Assembly (NCBI GenBank): GCA_024403055.1
Contig: JAKSSO010000004.1
Coordinates: 1-52,086 of the forward strand
Reading direction: 5' to 3'
DNA: 52,086 bases
DNA from: Mogibacterium sp.
GTDB lineage: Bacteria; Bacillota; Clostridia; Peptostreptococcales; Anaerovoracaceae
Both the position numbers and the translations under genes were made by a program. The stretch's first letter is position 1; every line of letters starts with the position of its first letter. Positions 8,972-19,800 of this stretch are shown here, piece after piece. Below the pieces are notes generated by a model. That model was not told the DNA's origin, ran no database searches, and saw nothing but the letters and a program-made list of their open reading frames with translations.

Positions 8972-10717
8972 ATGGCTAAGGAAAAATACGATTTTACAAC
9001 ACAGGAAAACAGGGATGTCTATAGACATACTACATCCCATATTCTGGCACAGGCCGTTAAACATATCTGGCCTGAGGCAAAGCTGGCTATCGGTCCTGCG
9101 ATCGAGAACGGCTTCTATTATGACATTGACCTTGACTACAAGATCACTGACCAGGATCTGCTCAAGATCCAGAAGGAAATGAAGAAGATCATACAGGCAA
9201 ATTATCCTCTGGAGAGATTTGAACTGCCTAGAGCTGAAGCTATCAAATTCATGGAAGAGAAGGATGAGCCATACAAGGTAGAGCTGATCAATGATCTGCC
9301 TGAAGATGCCATCATTTCATTCTACAAGCAGGGTGATTTCACTGACCTCTGTGCAGGACCTCACGTTGCTTCAACAGGCGTTATTAAAGCAGTTAAGCTG
9401 ACTTCCATCGCAGGAGCATACTGGAGAGGCGATTCTGACAGAAAGATGCTGCAGAGAATCTACGGAACATGCTTCCCAAGCCAGCAGGAACTCGACGAGT
9501 ATCTGGCTAAGATCGAAGAGGCTAAGAAGAGAGACCACCGTAAGATCGGCAAAGAGATGGATCTGTTCATGCTCGCTGACGAGGGTCCGGGATTCCCGTT
9601 CTTCCTGCCAAAGGGCATGATCATCAGAAACGAGCTCGAGAACTTCTGGAAGCATGAGCACTACAGAAGAGGATACGAGGAGATCAGAACTCCGCTGATC
9701 CTGAACGAGCAGCTCTGGAGAACTTCCGGACACTGGGATCACTATAAGGACAACATGTACTTCACCAAGATCGATGATGAAGATTATGCTATCAAGCCTA
9801 TGAACTGCCCGGGTTCCATCCTTGCTTACAAGAGAAAGATGTGGTCATACAGAGACCTGCCTATGAGATATGCTGAGCTGGGACAGTGCCACAGACACGA
9901 GCTGTCAGGTGCACTTCACGGACTGATGAGAGTAAGAACTTTCGTACAGGACGATGCTCACATCTTCATGCTGCCTGAGCAGACCAAGGAAGAGGTTACA
10001 AAGGTTATTCAGCTGTACGATGACATGTACAAGCTGTTCGGACTTACATATCACATTGAGCTCTCAACAAGACCTGAGGATTCAATGGGAACAAAGGAAG
10101 AGTGGGATGCTGCAGAGACAGCACTCAAGGAGGCTATTGAGTCTATCGGAGCTGCATACGTTATCAACGAAGGCGACGGCGCATTCTACGGACCAAAGCT
10201 TGACTTCCATCTTGAGGATTCACTCGGCAGAACATGGCAGTGCGGAACTATCCAGCTCGACATGCAGATGCCACAGAGATTCGACATCACATACGTTGGT
10301 TCAGACGGCGAAAAGCACAGACCTCTCATGATCCACAGAGCATGCTTCGGATCAGTTGAGAGATTCATCGGTATCCTCATCGAGAACTTCGCAGGAAAAT
10401 TCCCGCTTTGGCTGGCACCTGTACAGGCTAAGCTCTGCACAGTAACAGAGGCTAATGCTGATTATGCAAAGAAGGTCGCTGAGAGACTCGAGGCAGCAGG
10501 AATCAGAACTGAGCTCGATATCAGAAACGAGAAGATCGGTTACAAGATCAGAGAAGCACGTAATGCACGTGACTCCTACATCTGCGTTATCGGAGAGCAG
10601 GAAGAGAACAACGATACACTTGCAGTACGTTCAAGCAAGGTCGGCGATATAGGAACACTGACAGTTGACGAGTTCATCGCCAAGCTGACAGAAGAGATCG
10701 CAACTAAGGCAATGTAA
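8972..10717 (+). CDS. thrS: Threonyl-tRNA synthetase lacking the TGS domain
   Basis: Class II synthetase charging tRNA-Thr, 581 residues against about 640 for the usual bacterial enzyme. The protein begins almost at once with the editing domain: HTTSHILAQAV (about residue 19) and DLCAGPHV (about 124-131). It continues with the catalytic core (PMNCPGSILAYK, RYAELGQCHRHE, LMRVRTFVQDDAHIF, the zinc-ligand Cys and His residues) and the anticodon-binding domain (WLAPVQAKLCTV onward). The 60-residue N-terminal TGS domain is absent, and the region upstream to the thiI stop is only 42 bases, so it is not a missed start. GGAGGA precedes the ATG. Confidence 0.97.
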   Translation: MAKEKYDFTTQENRDVYRHTTSHILAQAVKHIWPEAKLAIGPAIENGFYYDIDLDYKITDQDLLKIQKEMKKIIQANYPLERFELPRAEAIKFMEEKDEPYKVELINDLPEDAIISFYKQGDFTDLCAGPHVASTGVIKAVKLTSIAGAYWRGDSDRKMLQRIYGTCFPSQQELDEYLAKIEEAKKRDHRKIGKEMDLFMLADEGPGFPFFLPKGMIIRNELENFWKHEHYRRGYEEIRTPLILNEQLWRTSGHWDHYKDNMYFTKIDDEDYAIKPMNCPGSILAYKRKMWSYRDLPMRYAELGQCHRHELSGALHGLMRVRTFVQDDAHIFMLPEQTKEEVTKVIQLYDDMYKLFGLTYHIELSTRPEDSMGTKEEWDAAETALKEAIESIGAAYVINEGDGAFYGPKLDFHLEDSLGRTWQCGTIQLDMQMPQRFDITYVGSDGEKHRPLMIHRACFGSVERFIGILIENFAGKFPLWLAPVQAKLCTVTEANADYAKKVAERLEAAGIRTELDIRNEKIGYKIREARNARDSYICVIGEQEENNDTLAVRSSKVGDIGTLTVDEFIAKLTEEIATKAM

Positions 10718-10745
10718 TTCGTGTGGCTTGTATCAGGAGGACAAT

Positions 10746-11444
10746 ATGAAGTATAAGAGAGTTTTGATCAAGCTAAGCGGTGAGGCTCTTGCAGGTGACG
10801 ACAAGTTCGGTATCAATCCGGAAATGACTCATGAGACAGCACTCCAGATCAAGGAAATCGTTGACTCAGGCGTACAGGTAGGCATCGTTGTCGGAGGAGG
10901 AAACTTCTTCAGAGGCAGAACAGGCGAGGGTATCGACAAGCCGACTGCTGATTACATGGGAATGCTTGCCACTGTCATGAACTCCCTGGCACTCACAGAT
11001 GCACTTCTCAAGGTAGGATGCAATGCGGTTGCCATGACAGCTATCGAGATCAGAGACATGGCTGAGGGATATTCAAGACGCAAGGCTCTTGACCATCTGG
11101 AAGCAGGCACTGTAGTGGTATTCGGATGCGGAACAGGAAGCCCGTTCTTCACAACAGATACTACAGCAGCTCTCAGAGCATGCGAGATCGGCGCTGACGT
11201 ACTGCTTCTGGCAAAGAACATCGATGCAGTATACTCAGCAGACCCTAATGTTGATCCTACGGCAGAGAGATATACAGATCTCAGCTACATGGATATTATC
11301 GATAAGGATCTCAAGGTCATGGATCTTACAGCAGCTACACTATGCAAAGACAATAATATGAAGATATATGTCTTCGCTCTCAAGACTGAAGGCAATCTCA
11401 TGAAAGTTATCAACGGCGAGAACGTCGGAACACTGATCCAGTAG
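10746..11444 (+). CDS. pyrH: UMP kinase
   Basis: Hexameric bacterial UMP kinase of the amino acid kinase fold, 232 residues, making UDP from UMP. KYKRVLIKLSGEALAG, IVVGGGNFFRGR, MGMLATVMNSLAL and the C-terminal GTLI are diagnostic. The ATG at 10746 follows AGGAGG; the TTG 18 bases earlier is upstream of that site and is rejected. It opens the conserved pyrH-frr-uppS-cdsA-dxr-rseP series. Unusually, thrS rather than rpsB-tsf precedes it. Confidence 0.97.
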   Translation: MKYKRVLIKLSGEALAGDDKFGINPEMTHETALQIKEIVDSGVQVGIVVGGGNFFRGRTGEGIDKPTADYMGMLATVMNSLALTDALLKVGCNAVAMTAIEIRDMAEGYSRRKALDHLEAGTVVVFGCGTGSPFFTTDTTAALRACEIGADVLLLAKNIDAVYSADPNVDPTAERYTDLSYMDIIDKDLKVMDLTAATLCKDNNMKIYVFALKTEGNLMKVINGENVGTLIQ

Positions 11445-11478
11445 CAACAGCTACAGGAAAATAAAACAGGAGGCAGAT

Positions 11479-12027
11479 ATGTCCAAGAAATCCCTTGAAG
11501 AAAGAATTGAAAGCACTAAAGCTCATCTTAAGGAAAACCTCAACACAGTAAGAGCCGGAAGAGCTAATCCTGCTCTGCTTGACAAGGTAATGGTAAACTA
11601 TTACGGATCACCGACTCCACTGAAGGCTCTTGCTAACATTTCAGTACCTGATCCAAGAACTCTGATGATCGCTCCTTTCGATCCTAAGTCAATCGCCGAC
11701 ATCGAGAGAGCCATCAACGAGGCTAATATCGGTATCAACCCGACAAATGACGGTAAGGTGATCAGACTGGTCATTCCACAGCTGACAGAGGAAAGACGTA
11801 AAGAGCTGACCAAGGTCGTTAAGACTTACGGCGAGGATGCTAAGGTAGCTATCAGAAATCTCAGAAGAGACGTCAATGACGAACTTAAGAAGGCTCAGAA
11901 GGACGGAGAGCTGACTGAAGACGATCTTAAGAAGGAGCTTGAGGATACTCAGAAGATCATTGAGAAGGCTATCAAATCTATCGATGAGATCATTGCTGAC
12001 AAGGATAAGGAGCTGATGGAAGTATAG
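11479..12027 (+). CDS. frr: Ribosome recycling factor
   Basis: Splits post-termination ribosomes together with EF-G; 182 residues, close to the family length of 185. Characteristic segments are LNTVRAGRANPALLDKVMV, ISVPDPRTLMIAPFD, IGINPTNDGKVIRL and PQLTEERRKEL. AGGAGG precedes the ATG. It sits 34 bases after pyrH in the usual order. Confidence 0.98.
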   Translation: MSKKSLEERIESTKAHLKENLNTVRAGRANPALLDKVMVNYYGSPTPLKALANISVPDPRTLMIAPFDPKSIADIERAINEANIGINPTNDGKVIRLVIPQLTEERRKELTKVVKTYGEDAKVAIRNLRRDVNDELKKAQKDGELTEDDLKKELEDTQKIIEKAIKSIDEIIADKDKELMEV

Positions 12028-12047
12028 TCTTCCTGAAGGATGTTGCT

Positions 12048-12761
12048 ATGCATGTAGGAATAATAATGGACGGAAACGGCAGATGGGCCAAGGCCCATCA
12101 CGTGCCGCGTGTCATGGGGCACAATGCCGGAATGGAGTCCATGAAAAAAATAGTGATCGCCAGCTCCAATCTCGGAGTAAAGTATCTTACTGTATATGCC
12201 TTTTCAACTGAAAACTGGAAGAGAAGTGCTGAGGAAGTCGGTGGCATTTTCAAGCTTATCGTCAAGTATGTCAACTCAGAGCTCGAGGAACTTGATGAAA
12301 ACAATGTTCACATCAATATAATGGGTGACTACAGCATGCTTCCTAAGGACTCAGTCGAGGCTATCGATAAGATGGTGACAAGACTTGCGGACAATGACGG
12401 TCTGGTATTTAATATTGCCCTTAATTACGGCGGAAGAGACGAGATACTCCGTTCAGTTAAGGAACTGTACCGTGAAATCGAAGCAGGCAAAAAGAATATT
12501 GATGATCTGACTGAGGATGATATCTCAGCTCACCTTTATTCGGGCTGTGAACATCTGAATGTTCCTGATCCGGATCTGATCATCAGAACAAGCGGTGAGG
12601 AACGAACTTCCAATTTCCTCCCGTGGCAGGCTGCGTACAGTGAGCTGATGTTCACAGATACGCTCTGGCCTGATTTCACACCGGAAGAGTATGCTGAAAT
12701 GCTTGAGAAATTCAAACACAGAAACAGACGTTTCGGCGGAAGAAAAGAGGAAGATAAATAA
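12048..12761 (+). CDS. uppS: Undecaprenyl diphosphate synthase
   Basis: cis-Prenyltransferase building the C55 carrier lipid for wall synthesis; 237 residues. HVGIIMDGNGRWAK holds the catalytic aspartate, with YLTVYAFSTENWKR and the C-terminal DLIIRTSGEERTSNFLPWQ and YSELMFTD motifs. Its stop overlaps the cdsA start by one base (TAATG). Its product serves the lipid II pathway in which the wall genes at the left edge act. Confidence 0.97.
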   Translation: MHVGIIMDGNGRWAKAHHVPRVMGHNAGMESMKKIVIASSNLGVKYLTVYAFSTENWKRSAEEVGGIFKLIVKYVNSELEELDENNVHINIMGDYSMLPKDSVEAIDKMVTRLADNDGLVFNIALNYGGRDEILRSVKELYREIEAGKKNIDDLTEDDISAHLYSGCEHLNVPDPDLIIRTSGEERTSNFLPWQAAYSELMFTDTLWPDFTPEEYAEMLEKFKHRNRRFGGRKEEDK

Positions 12762-13582
12762 TGAAAACCAGAATAATCGCGGGCCTTTGCATGCTGCCTC
12801 TGCTGCTTTTCCTGTACTGGGGCGGCTGGCCTCTGCTGGTGATAACAGCAGCCATATGCTACATGGGAGTAACGGAATTCTATAACGGATGGGAGGCCAT
12901 GGGCGTTCATCCTTCAAGACCCGTTGCCTATGTGATGACAACAGTGCTTTTTGCTGTGCACATCATATGTCAGACACTGGACGTTGAAGGAGTGGAAAAC
13001 TATTTCCTTCTGATCTGGCTGGTCCTGGCAGTTGCTGCTTCTCTCATGTATGGATGGAAGATCAATGAGAGGGGCGCATACGATGCAATAGCTACAGTAA
13101 CAGGCCTTGTTTATGTTGTGTTCTTTGCATTTCACATCGTGCTGATCGACTGCACTCTGCATAACATGGTGTGGATCGTTATCATCGCATCTTTCGGCTC
13201 GGATATCATGGCTTACTTCACGGGCATGCTGCTCGGAAAGCACAAGCTTGCACCTGTTCTAAGTCCTAAGAAAACGATCGAGGGATCCATCGGAGGTGTT
13301 ATCGGAGCAGGACTTCTGTGCCTCGTATTCGGTCTCATCGTAGATGGAGCAGGAAAGGGACTTCTCCTTTACTTTGCACTTGGAGCAATAGCAGGCGCTG
13401 TATCTCAGTGCGGAGATCTGACAGCTTCGGCTTTCAAGAGAAAGATGGGTATCAAGGATTACGGCAAACTTATTCCGGGACACGGCGGTATCATGGATCG
13501 CTTTGACAGTGTGATCTTCACTGCACCATTCGTATATATATGCATCGTGATAATGATGATCGTAATAGGTGGTACTGTATAA
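12761..13582 (+). CDS. cdsA: Phosphatidate cytidylyltransferase
   Basis: Integral membrane enzyme making CDP-diacylglycerol from phosphatidic acid and CTP; 273 residues with about seven or eight hydrophobic segments. The C-terminal signature runs DLTASAFKRKMGIKDYGKLI followed by PGHGGIMDRFDS (about residues 212-248). A second conserved stretch is LSPKKTIEGSIGG. It overlaps uppS by one base and abuts dxr, so the genes are surely co-transcribed. Confidence 0.96.
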   Translation: MKTRIIAGLCMLPLLLFLYWGGWPLLVITAAICYMGVTEFYNGWEAMGVHPSRPVAYVMTTVLFAVHIICQTLDVEGVENYFLLIWLVLAVAASLMYGWKINERGAYDAIATVTGLVYVVFFAFHIVLIDCTLHNMVWIVIIASFGSDIMAYFTGMLLGKHKLAPVLSPKKTIEGSIGGVIGAGLLCLVFGLIVDGAGKGLLLYFALGAIAGAVSQCGDLTASAFKRKMGIKDYGKLIPGHGGIMDRFDSVIFTAPFVYICIVIMMIVIGGTV

Positions 13583-14728
13583 ATGAAAAAAGTTCTTATA
13601 CTCGGGAGTACCGGCTCCATCGGATGCCAGGCTCTTGATATTATCAGAGAAAACAGTGACAAATTCAGCGCGGTCGGCCTCAGTTGCCGATCACGCGTTG
13701 ACAATTTAATAATGCAAATTCGTGAGTTCAGGCCTGAAGCTGTATGCGTCGGAAATGCTGAGGATGCTCAGCGTGTCCGGGAGGAATTTCCTGAACTCAA
13801 TGTTTATTATGGCGACGAAGGACTCATTGAGATCGCTAAGATGGATTGTGACATCGTGCTCAATTCACTCATGGGTATCAGCGGACTTGCTCCGACATAT
13901 CAGGCGATTTCCATGGGAAGAGATATTGCTCTTGCCAACAAGGAGACTCTGGTCACAGGTGGTAAGATCGTAACTGACCTGTGCAGAGAGAAGGGCGTTA
14001 AGCTTCTTCCTGTTGACAGCGAACACAGTGCGATATTCCAGTGCCTTGAGGGCAATAAGGAAAGAGAGATCAAGCGTATTCTTCTGACCGCTTCGGGTGG
14101 TCCGTTCAGAGGTCGCAGTCTGGAATCACTCAGCGATGTTACTGTTGAGCAGGCTCTAAATCATCCGAAATGGAGCATGGGCAGCAAGATAACCATCGAC
14201 TCAGCCACAATGATGAACAAGGGACTCGAGGTCATTGAGGCAAAATGGCTCTTTGATGTACCGGGAGAGCGCATAGATATCCATGTTCATCCGCAGAGCA
14301 TAGTTCATTCTATGGTAGAGTTCTGTGATACTTCTGTAATAGCTCAGATGGGACTTCCTGACATGAGAATACCTATCAGCCTTGCACTTAATTATCCTGA
14401 GAGACTCGACTACAGTGGCGAAAGTCTTGATTTCTTTACGGTGGGCAAAGAGCTCACATTCGAGAAACCAGACCGCAAGGTGTTCAAGTGCATCGATCTT
14501 GCATACAATGCACTTGAGGAGGGCGGTTCATATCCTGTAGTCATGAACGGCGCCAATGAAGAGCTCGTTGCAATGTTCCTGGCGGGAATGATCACATTCA
14601 CGGATATTCCTAACACCATTGAACGTGTTATGGAGCTCCATAAACCGAGCAAGGCTGAGACCGTAGAGGAAATACTGGCAATAGATAGAGAATCCCGCGT
14701 AATGGCGAGAAAATTAGTACGGAGATAG
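13583..14728 (+). CDS. dxr: 1-deoxy-D-xylulose 5-phosphate reductoisomerase
   Basis: Second enzyme of the MEP isoprenoid pathway, reducing DXP to MEP with NADPH; 381 residues. Seen: the nucleotide-binding GSTGSIGCQALDII (residues 8-21), ALANKETLVTGG, LLPVDSEHSAIFQCL, the flexible-loop region GGPFRGRS, and IDSATMMNKGLEVIEA with the metal-binding residues. It starts directly after the cdsA stop. With ispG downstream it shows that the organism uses the MEP route. Confidence 0.98.
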   Translation: MKKVLILGSTGSIGCQALDIIRENSDKFSAVGLSCRSRVDNLIMQIREFRPEAVCVGNAEDAQRVREEFPELNVYYGDEGLIEIAKMDCDIVLNSLMGISGLAPTYQAISMGRDIALANKETLVTGGKIVTDLCREKGVKLLPVDSEHSAIFQCLEGNKEREIKRILLTASGGPFRGRSLESLSDVTVEQALNHPKWSMGSKITIDSATMMNKGLEVIEAKWLFDVPGERIDIHVHPQSIVHSMVEFCDTSVIAQMGLPDMRIPISLALNYPERLDYSGESLDFFTVGKELTFEKPDRKVFKCIDLAYNALEEGGSYPVVMNGANEELVAMFLAGMITFTDIPNTIERVMELHKPSKAETVEEILAIDRESRVMARKLVRR

Positions 14729-14732
14729 AGAA

Positions 14733-15740
14733 TTGAAGACAGCAATATTGTTTATTGTAATGTTACTTGTCCTGATCGCACCTCATGAGTTCGGTCACTT
14801 TATCGTGGCAAAGCTCTGCAATGTTCAGGTCAATGAATTTTCCATCGGCATGGGGCCACTGCTGTGGAAGAAGCAGAAGGGTGAGACTCAGTACTCACTC
14901 AGACTTATTCCTCTGGGTGGATATAATGCCATGGAAGGCGAAGAAGGTTCAAGCACCAATCCGAGGGCATTCAACAACCAGACCCCTCTTAAAAAACTGG
15001 CAATACTTCTTGCCGGTGTATTCATGAACGTGGTACTTGCGATACTGATCACAGTGATCGCAATAAGTGCTTCGGGAGTGCCTGTAAATACGATCGAGTC
15101 TGTTACGCCTGACTCACCTGCAGCAGTTGCAGGCATGGAAGCAGGCGACAAGATCATCGAGATCGATGGTGCTCACATAGGCAGCTGGGAGGATGTTCTT
15201 GAGAGGATCGGCAGTTATCAGGAAGGTGACAGGATGGAGCTTGTTGTCAAGCGTGGTGCTGATAAGAAGACTCTGTTCATGGAACCTGAATACAACAAAG
15301 AGGCAGGTAGATTCACTGTCGGCATTGTTGCGTCCACATCGAAGAATCCGATAGTGACCATTCCATACGGAGCAAAATACACCTGGACACTCAATACTGC
15401 CATGCTGCAGGGATTCAAAATGATGTTCGAAGGTAAGTTGACAAAAGATGATGTTGCAGGACCTGTGGGTCTTGTCAAAGTCGTGGATCAGACCGCAGAT
15501 TATGGATTTACTTCATATCTGCTTCTTCTGGCGCTGATCAGTCTTAACCTGGCACTTGTCAATCTGCTCCCGATTCCGGGACTTGACGGCGGCAAGATAC
15601 TGTTCGTGATACTTAAGGTTATATCCCGTGGAAGGATCACCGACGACATGGAGGAAAAGGCGACGATCGTAGGCTTTCTTCTTCTCATTTCACTGTTCAT
15701 TCTTATCACGATCAACGACATAAACAATCTTATTCATTAG
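14733..15740 (+). CDS. rseP: Site-2 membrane metalloprotease RseP
   Basis: Intramembrane zinc protease of the S2P family; 335 residues with hydrophobic segments at the N-terminus, near residues 85-110, and at the C-terminus. The zinc motif HEFGH is in the first helix (residues 14-18) and the third ligand is in LPIPGLDGGK (about 282-291). A PDZ domain lies between (SPAAVAGMEAGDKIIEIDG). The start is TTG behind GGAGAT. Its place after dxr and cdsA is standard in Bacillota. Confidence 0.95.
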   Translation: MKTAILFIVMLLVLIAPHEFGHFIVAKLCNVQVNEFSIGMGPLLWKKQKGETQYSLRLIPLGGYNAMEGEEGSSTNPRAFNNQTPLKKLAILLAGVFMNVVLAILITVIAISASGVPVNTIESVTPDSPAAVAGMEAGDKIIEIDGAHIGSWEDVLERIGSYQEGDRMELVVKRGADKKTLFMEPEYNKEAGRFTVGIVASTSKNPIVTIPYGAKYTWTLNTAMLQGFKMMFEGKLTKDDVAGPVGLVKVVDQTADYGFTSYLLLLALISLNLALVNLLPIPGLDGGKILFVILKVISRGRITDDMEEKATIVGFLLLISLFILITINDINNLIH

Positions 15741-15750
15741 AGGCATTATC

Positions 15751-16812
15751 ATGACTAAAAGTGTAAATGTAGGCGGCGTCATTATAGGTGGCGGCGCTCC
15801 TGTATCCATACAATCAATGACCAATGTAGACACAAGAGATGTCAAGGCTCTTGTGCGCCAGATAGATGAGCTTGCTGATGCAGGCTGTGAGATCGTAAGA
15901 TGTGCGATCCCTGACCTTGAAGCGGCTGCTTCATTAGGGGAAGCGCGCAAGCTGGTAAGAGTTCCACTTGTTGCGGATATCCATTTTGACTACAGGCTGG
16001 CTATCGCAGCCATGGAGAACGGTGCTGACAAGATCAGGATCAACCCGGGCAATATCGGCAGTCTTGAGAATGTAAGAAAGGTAGTTGATGTTGCAAGAGA
16101 ACGTGAGATCCCTATTCGCGTAGGAGTAAATTCAGGATCTCTTGAGAAGGAGCTCATAGAGAAATACGACGGAGTAACTGCCGGTGCTCTGGCAGAGAGT
16201 GGAGCAAGGACACTGAAGATCATCGAGGATCTCGACTATGACAAGCTTGTCGTATCGATCAAATCCTCGAATGTTAAGATGAACTATGATGCACACATGC
16301 TGCTCCGTGAGATGACTGATCATCCTATCCACATCGGTATCACAGAATCAGGTACTCCGAGAAACGGCAAACTGAAATCTTCAGTGGGCATCGGTTCACT
16401 GCTGCTAGCAGGCATCGGTGATACCATGCGCGTTTCGCTGACAGAGGATCCTGTAGAAGAGGTCCTGCTGGCAAAACGCATCCTGGAGACTGTCGGACTC
16501 CGCGAGAAGGCCATCGAGGTCGTTTCATGTCCGACATGCGGAAGAACTGAGATTGATCTTATCGGACTTGCCAATGAGGCTGAGGAGAGACTTGAGAGGA
16601 TCGCTGAGGATAGACGCAAGGCGGGAAGAAAACCTCTTAAGATCGCAGTCATGGGCTGTGCAGTCAACGGTCCGGGAGAGAGCAGAGAAGCTGATTACGG
16701 AATTGCAGGCGGAAAGGGCGAGGGCCTCGTTTTCGCACATGGAGAAATATTGGAGAAAGTGCCTGAAGACAGGCTTGTGGACAGACTTATTGAGATCGTA
16801 GAGAATGATTAA
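15751..16812 (+). CDS. ispG: 4-hydroxy-3-methylbut-2-enyl-diphosphate synthase
   Basis: [4Fe-4S] enzyme of the MEP pathway (GcpE), 353 residues. The TIM-barrel part has SIQSMTNVDTRD, LVADIHFDYRLA and IRINPGNIG; the C-terminal cluster domain has CPTCGRTEIDL and GCAVNGPGES, holding the three cysteine ligands and the conserved Glu. It ends 8 bases inside polC, which indicates coupling. Confidence 0.98.
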   Translation: MTKSVNVGGVIIGGGAPVSIQSMTNVDTRDVKALVRQIDELADAGCEIVRCAIPDLEAAASLGEARKLVRVPLVADIHFDYRLAIAAMENGADKIRINPGNIGSLENVRKVVDVAREREIPIRVGVNSGSLEKELIEKYDGVTAGALAESGARTLKIIEDLDYDKLVVSIKSSNVKMNYDAHMLLREMTDHPIHIGITESGTPRNGKLKSSVGIGSLLLAGIGDTMRVSLTEDPVEEVLLAKRILETVGLREKAIEVVSCPTCGRTEIDLIGLANEAEERLERIAEDRRKAGRKPLKIAVMGCAVNGPGESREADYGIAGGKGEGLVFAHGEILEKVPEDRLVDRLIEIVEND

Positions 16813-19800
16813 ACTCGCAGCGGATATACTTACAACTGAAGAACTTGAGAAGGCGGCAGGCCGCAAGGCTGCCGATATTGACATAGAGATAAAAAATGTA
16901 ACGGTAGAGAGAAAGACTCTGGATCTCAATATTGATGTCAGTCTGAACTTTGCAATGCCCAAGAACTATGAGAACCTCATGAAGGAGAGGATCAGAACCA
17001 AGGTGGGCGCAGTCAATGCAGTAAGAGTGAATTATTCATATACCGGCATCAGAATGCCTAAGGCTCCTGTAGAGCCTGAGCAGAGCAGTGCGGGAAATTC
17101 ATTCGGAGGCTACAGGCGCAAGAAGGAAGAGCCTGCTTATGAGAACGAGAACGGAGAAATGGTCCTTCTTGGCAGGGATTTCAAGAATGAACCTGTGCCA
17201 TATACAGAGCTTGCTGAGCTGATAGGCAGCAAGGACAAGGGAACTCTTGAGGGTGAGGTATTCAAGATCGAAGAGAAGCCTATCAAGAATGAGAGAGTGC
17301 TCATCAGCATACTTGTATCATCTCATGCGAGGACAGTCTCTCTCAATGCCTTCGTGTCAAACGACAAACTGGATGAGATCAAGGATAATCTCAAAAATGG
17401 AGATATGATACGCGCCATGGGAAGTGTCGAATACGATACTTTCGAGCACGAGAACGTGATGATGGTAACTGCGATCAAGAAGGTCGCCAAGATCCTCAAA
17501 GCGGATACTTATCCTAACGGACGTAGAGTCGAGCTACACTGTCACACCAGAATGAGTGACAATGACGGATTCAACGATGCCGGCGACATAGTAAAGAAAG
17601 CAGCACATTGGGGACAGCCGGCTGTTGCGATCACTGACCACGGTGTCGTACAGAGTTTCCCTGATGCCGCTTCGGCTGCCAAGAAGCTTGCCGACAAGGG
17701 TAAGAACGTCAAGATTATCTACGGAGTAGAGGGATACCTATATCCGGATGAGGATGCCATAGCAGCAGACGGAACTATTGATGTTAAGAAAAACAGGACT
17801 TACCATATCATTCTTCTTGCGAAGAATCAGATCGGAATTAAGAATCTGTACAAACTGGTAAGTCTTTCGCATATAGACTATTTCTACAAGAGACCGAGAA
17901 TGCCTCGTTCAGTGATAGAGGCGCATAGAGAAGGACTTATCATAGGAAGTGCCTGCGAAGCAGGTGAGCTTTTCCGTGCAGTACTTGACGGAAAGAGCGA
18001 CGAGGAACTCGATAAGATCGCTTCATACTATGATTATCTGGAGATACAGCCTCTCGGCAACAACCAGTTCATGATCAATAACGGAACTGTCGAGGACAAG
18101 GATGCTCTTATCGCACTCAACAAGAAGATCATTGAGGTCGGTGACAGAACGGGCAAGATCACTGTTGCTACTACAGATGCACACTATCCTGATCCTGAGA
18201 GCGCCATTTACAGAAAGATCATCATGCACGGCATAGGATTCAGCGATATCATGTCAGATGAGCTGTACATGCGAACTACTGATGAAATGATGAAGGAATT
18301 CTCATATCTTGGAGACAGGGCGGAAGAGATAGTCATCGAGAATACCAACAAGGTCGCAGATATGATAGACGAGGGCATACTGCCTGTGCCAAAGGGCAAG
18401 TTTCCGCCTCATATCGACGGATCCGAAGAGAGACTGAGAAAGAGCTGCTACGACAGGGCTCATGAGATATACGGAGATCCGCTTCCACCTGCCATAGAGG
18501 AAAGACTTGAGACCGAGCTTTCATCTATCATCGGCAACGGATATGCGGTAATGTACATAGCTGCACAGATGCTTGTAAAGAAGTCCAATGAGGACGGATA
18601 TCTGGTAGGCTCGAGAGGATCGGTAGGTTCATCATTCGCAGCTACGATGGCGGGTATCACAGAGGTAAATCCTCTGGCACCTCACTACATCTGTCCGAAC
18701 TGCAAGCATTTTGAATTCACCGAGGATCTCAAGAAATACGACTGCGGCTACGACATGCCTGAGAAAGCGTGCCCTGAATGCGGCACCAGAATGAAGAAGG
18801 AGGGACTGAACATACCGTTTGCGACCTTCCTAGGATTCAAGGGCGACAAGGAGCCTGATATCGACCTTAACTTTGCCGGTGAATACCAGGCAACTGCACA
18901 TAAATATGTAGGTGAGATATTCGGAGATAAGAATGTATTCAAGGCTGGAACAGTTGCAACCATTGCAGACAAGACAGCCTTCGGATATGTAAAGCACTAT
19001 GTTGATGAATTCGGCATTCCTGCGAGCAAGTACGACATCGATTATCTGGTAAACGGATGCACAGGAGTCAAGAGGACTACCGGACAGCACCCGGGCGGTA
19101 TCATCGTTGTTCCGGATGATCATGAGATATATGAATTCTGTCCTATACAGAAGCCGGCCAACAAAAGAGACGTAGACGTCATAACAACACACTTCGATTA
19201 CCATAAGATCGACCAGAACCTGCTCAAGCTGGATATCCTGGGACACGATGTTCCGCAGCTGATCAGACATCTGCAGGTAATGACAGGTGTTGACCCGATG
19301 GCTATACCTCTGGATGACCCGAGGACCATATCCATATTCACTTCACTGGATGAGCTGAATATCAAGAATCCTGATTACAAATTCGTACATGGTACATATG
19401 CTATCCCTGAGTTCGGTACGAATTTCACACGAGGCATGCTCGATGATATTCATCCGACGACTGTATCGGCGCTGATCAAGATGTCAGGCTTCTCACACGG
19501 AACACTGGTATGGCAGGGAAACGGACAGGATCTTATCCGTAACGGAACTGCTACTATAGACGAACTTATTTCCAGCCGTGACGATATCATGCGTTACCTT
19601 ATCAACAAGGGCATCGAGAACAGTGATGCTTTCAAGATAATGGAGAAGGTACGTAAGAATAAGGTGCTGACTGAAGAGGACCTTGAGCTCATGAAGACCC
19701 ACGATGTACCTGACTGGTATATCTGGTCCTGCGAGACGCTCACCTATCTCTTCCCGCGTGCGCACGCTTCGGCATATGTAATGATGTCAATACGAATGGC

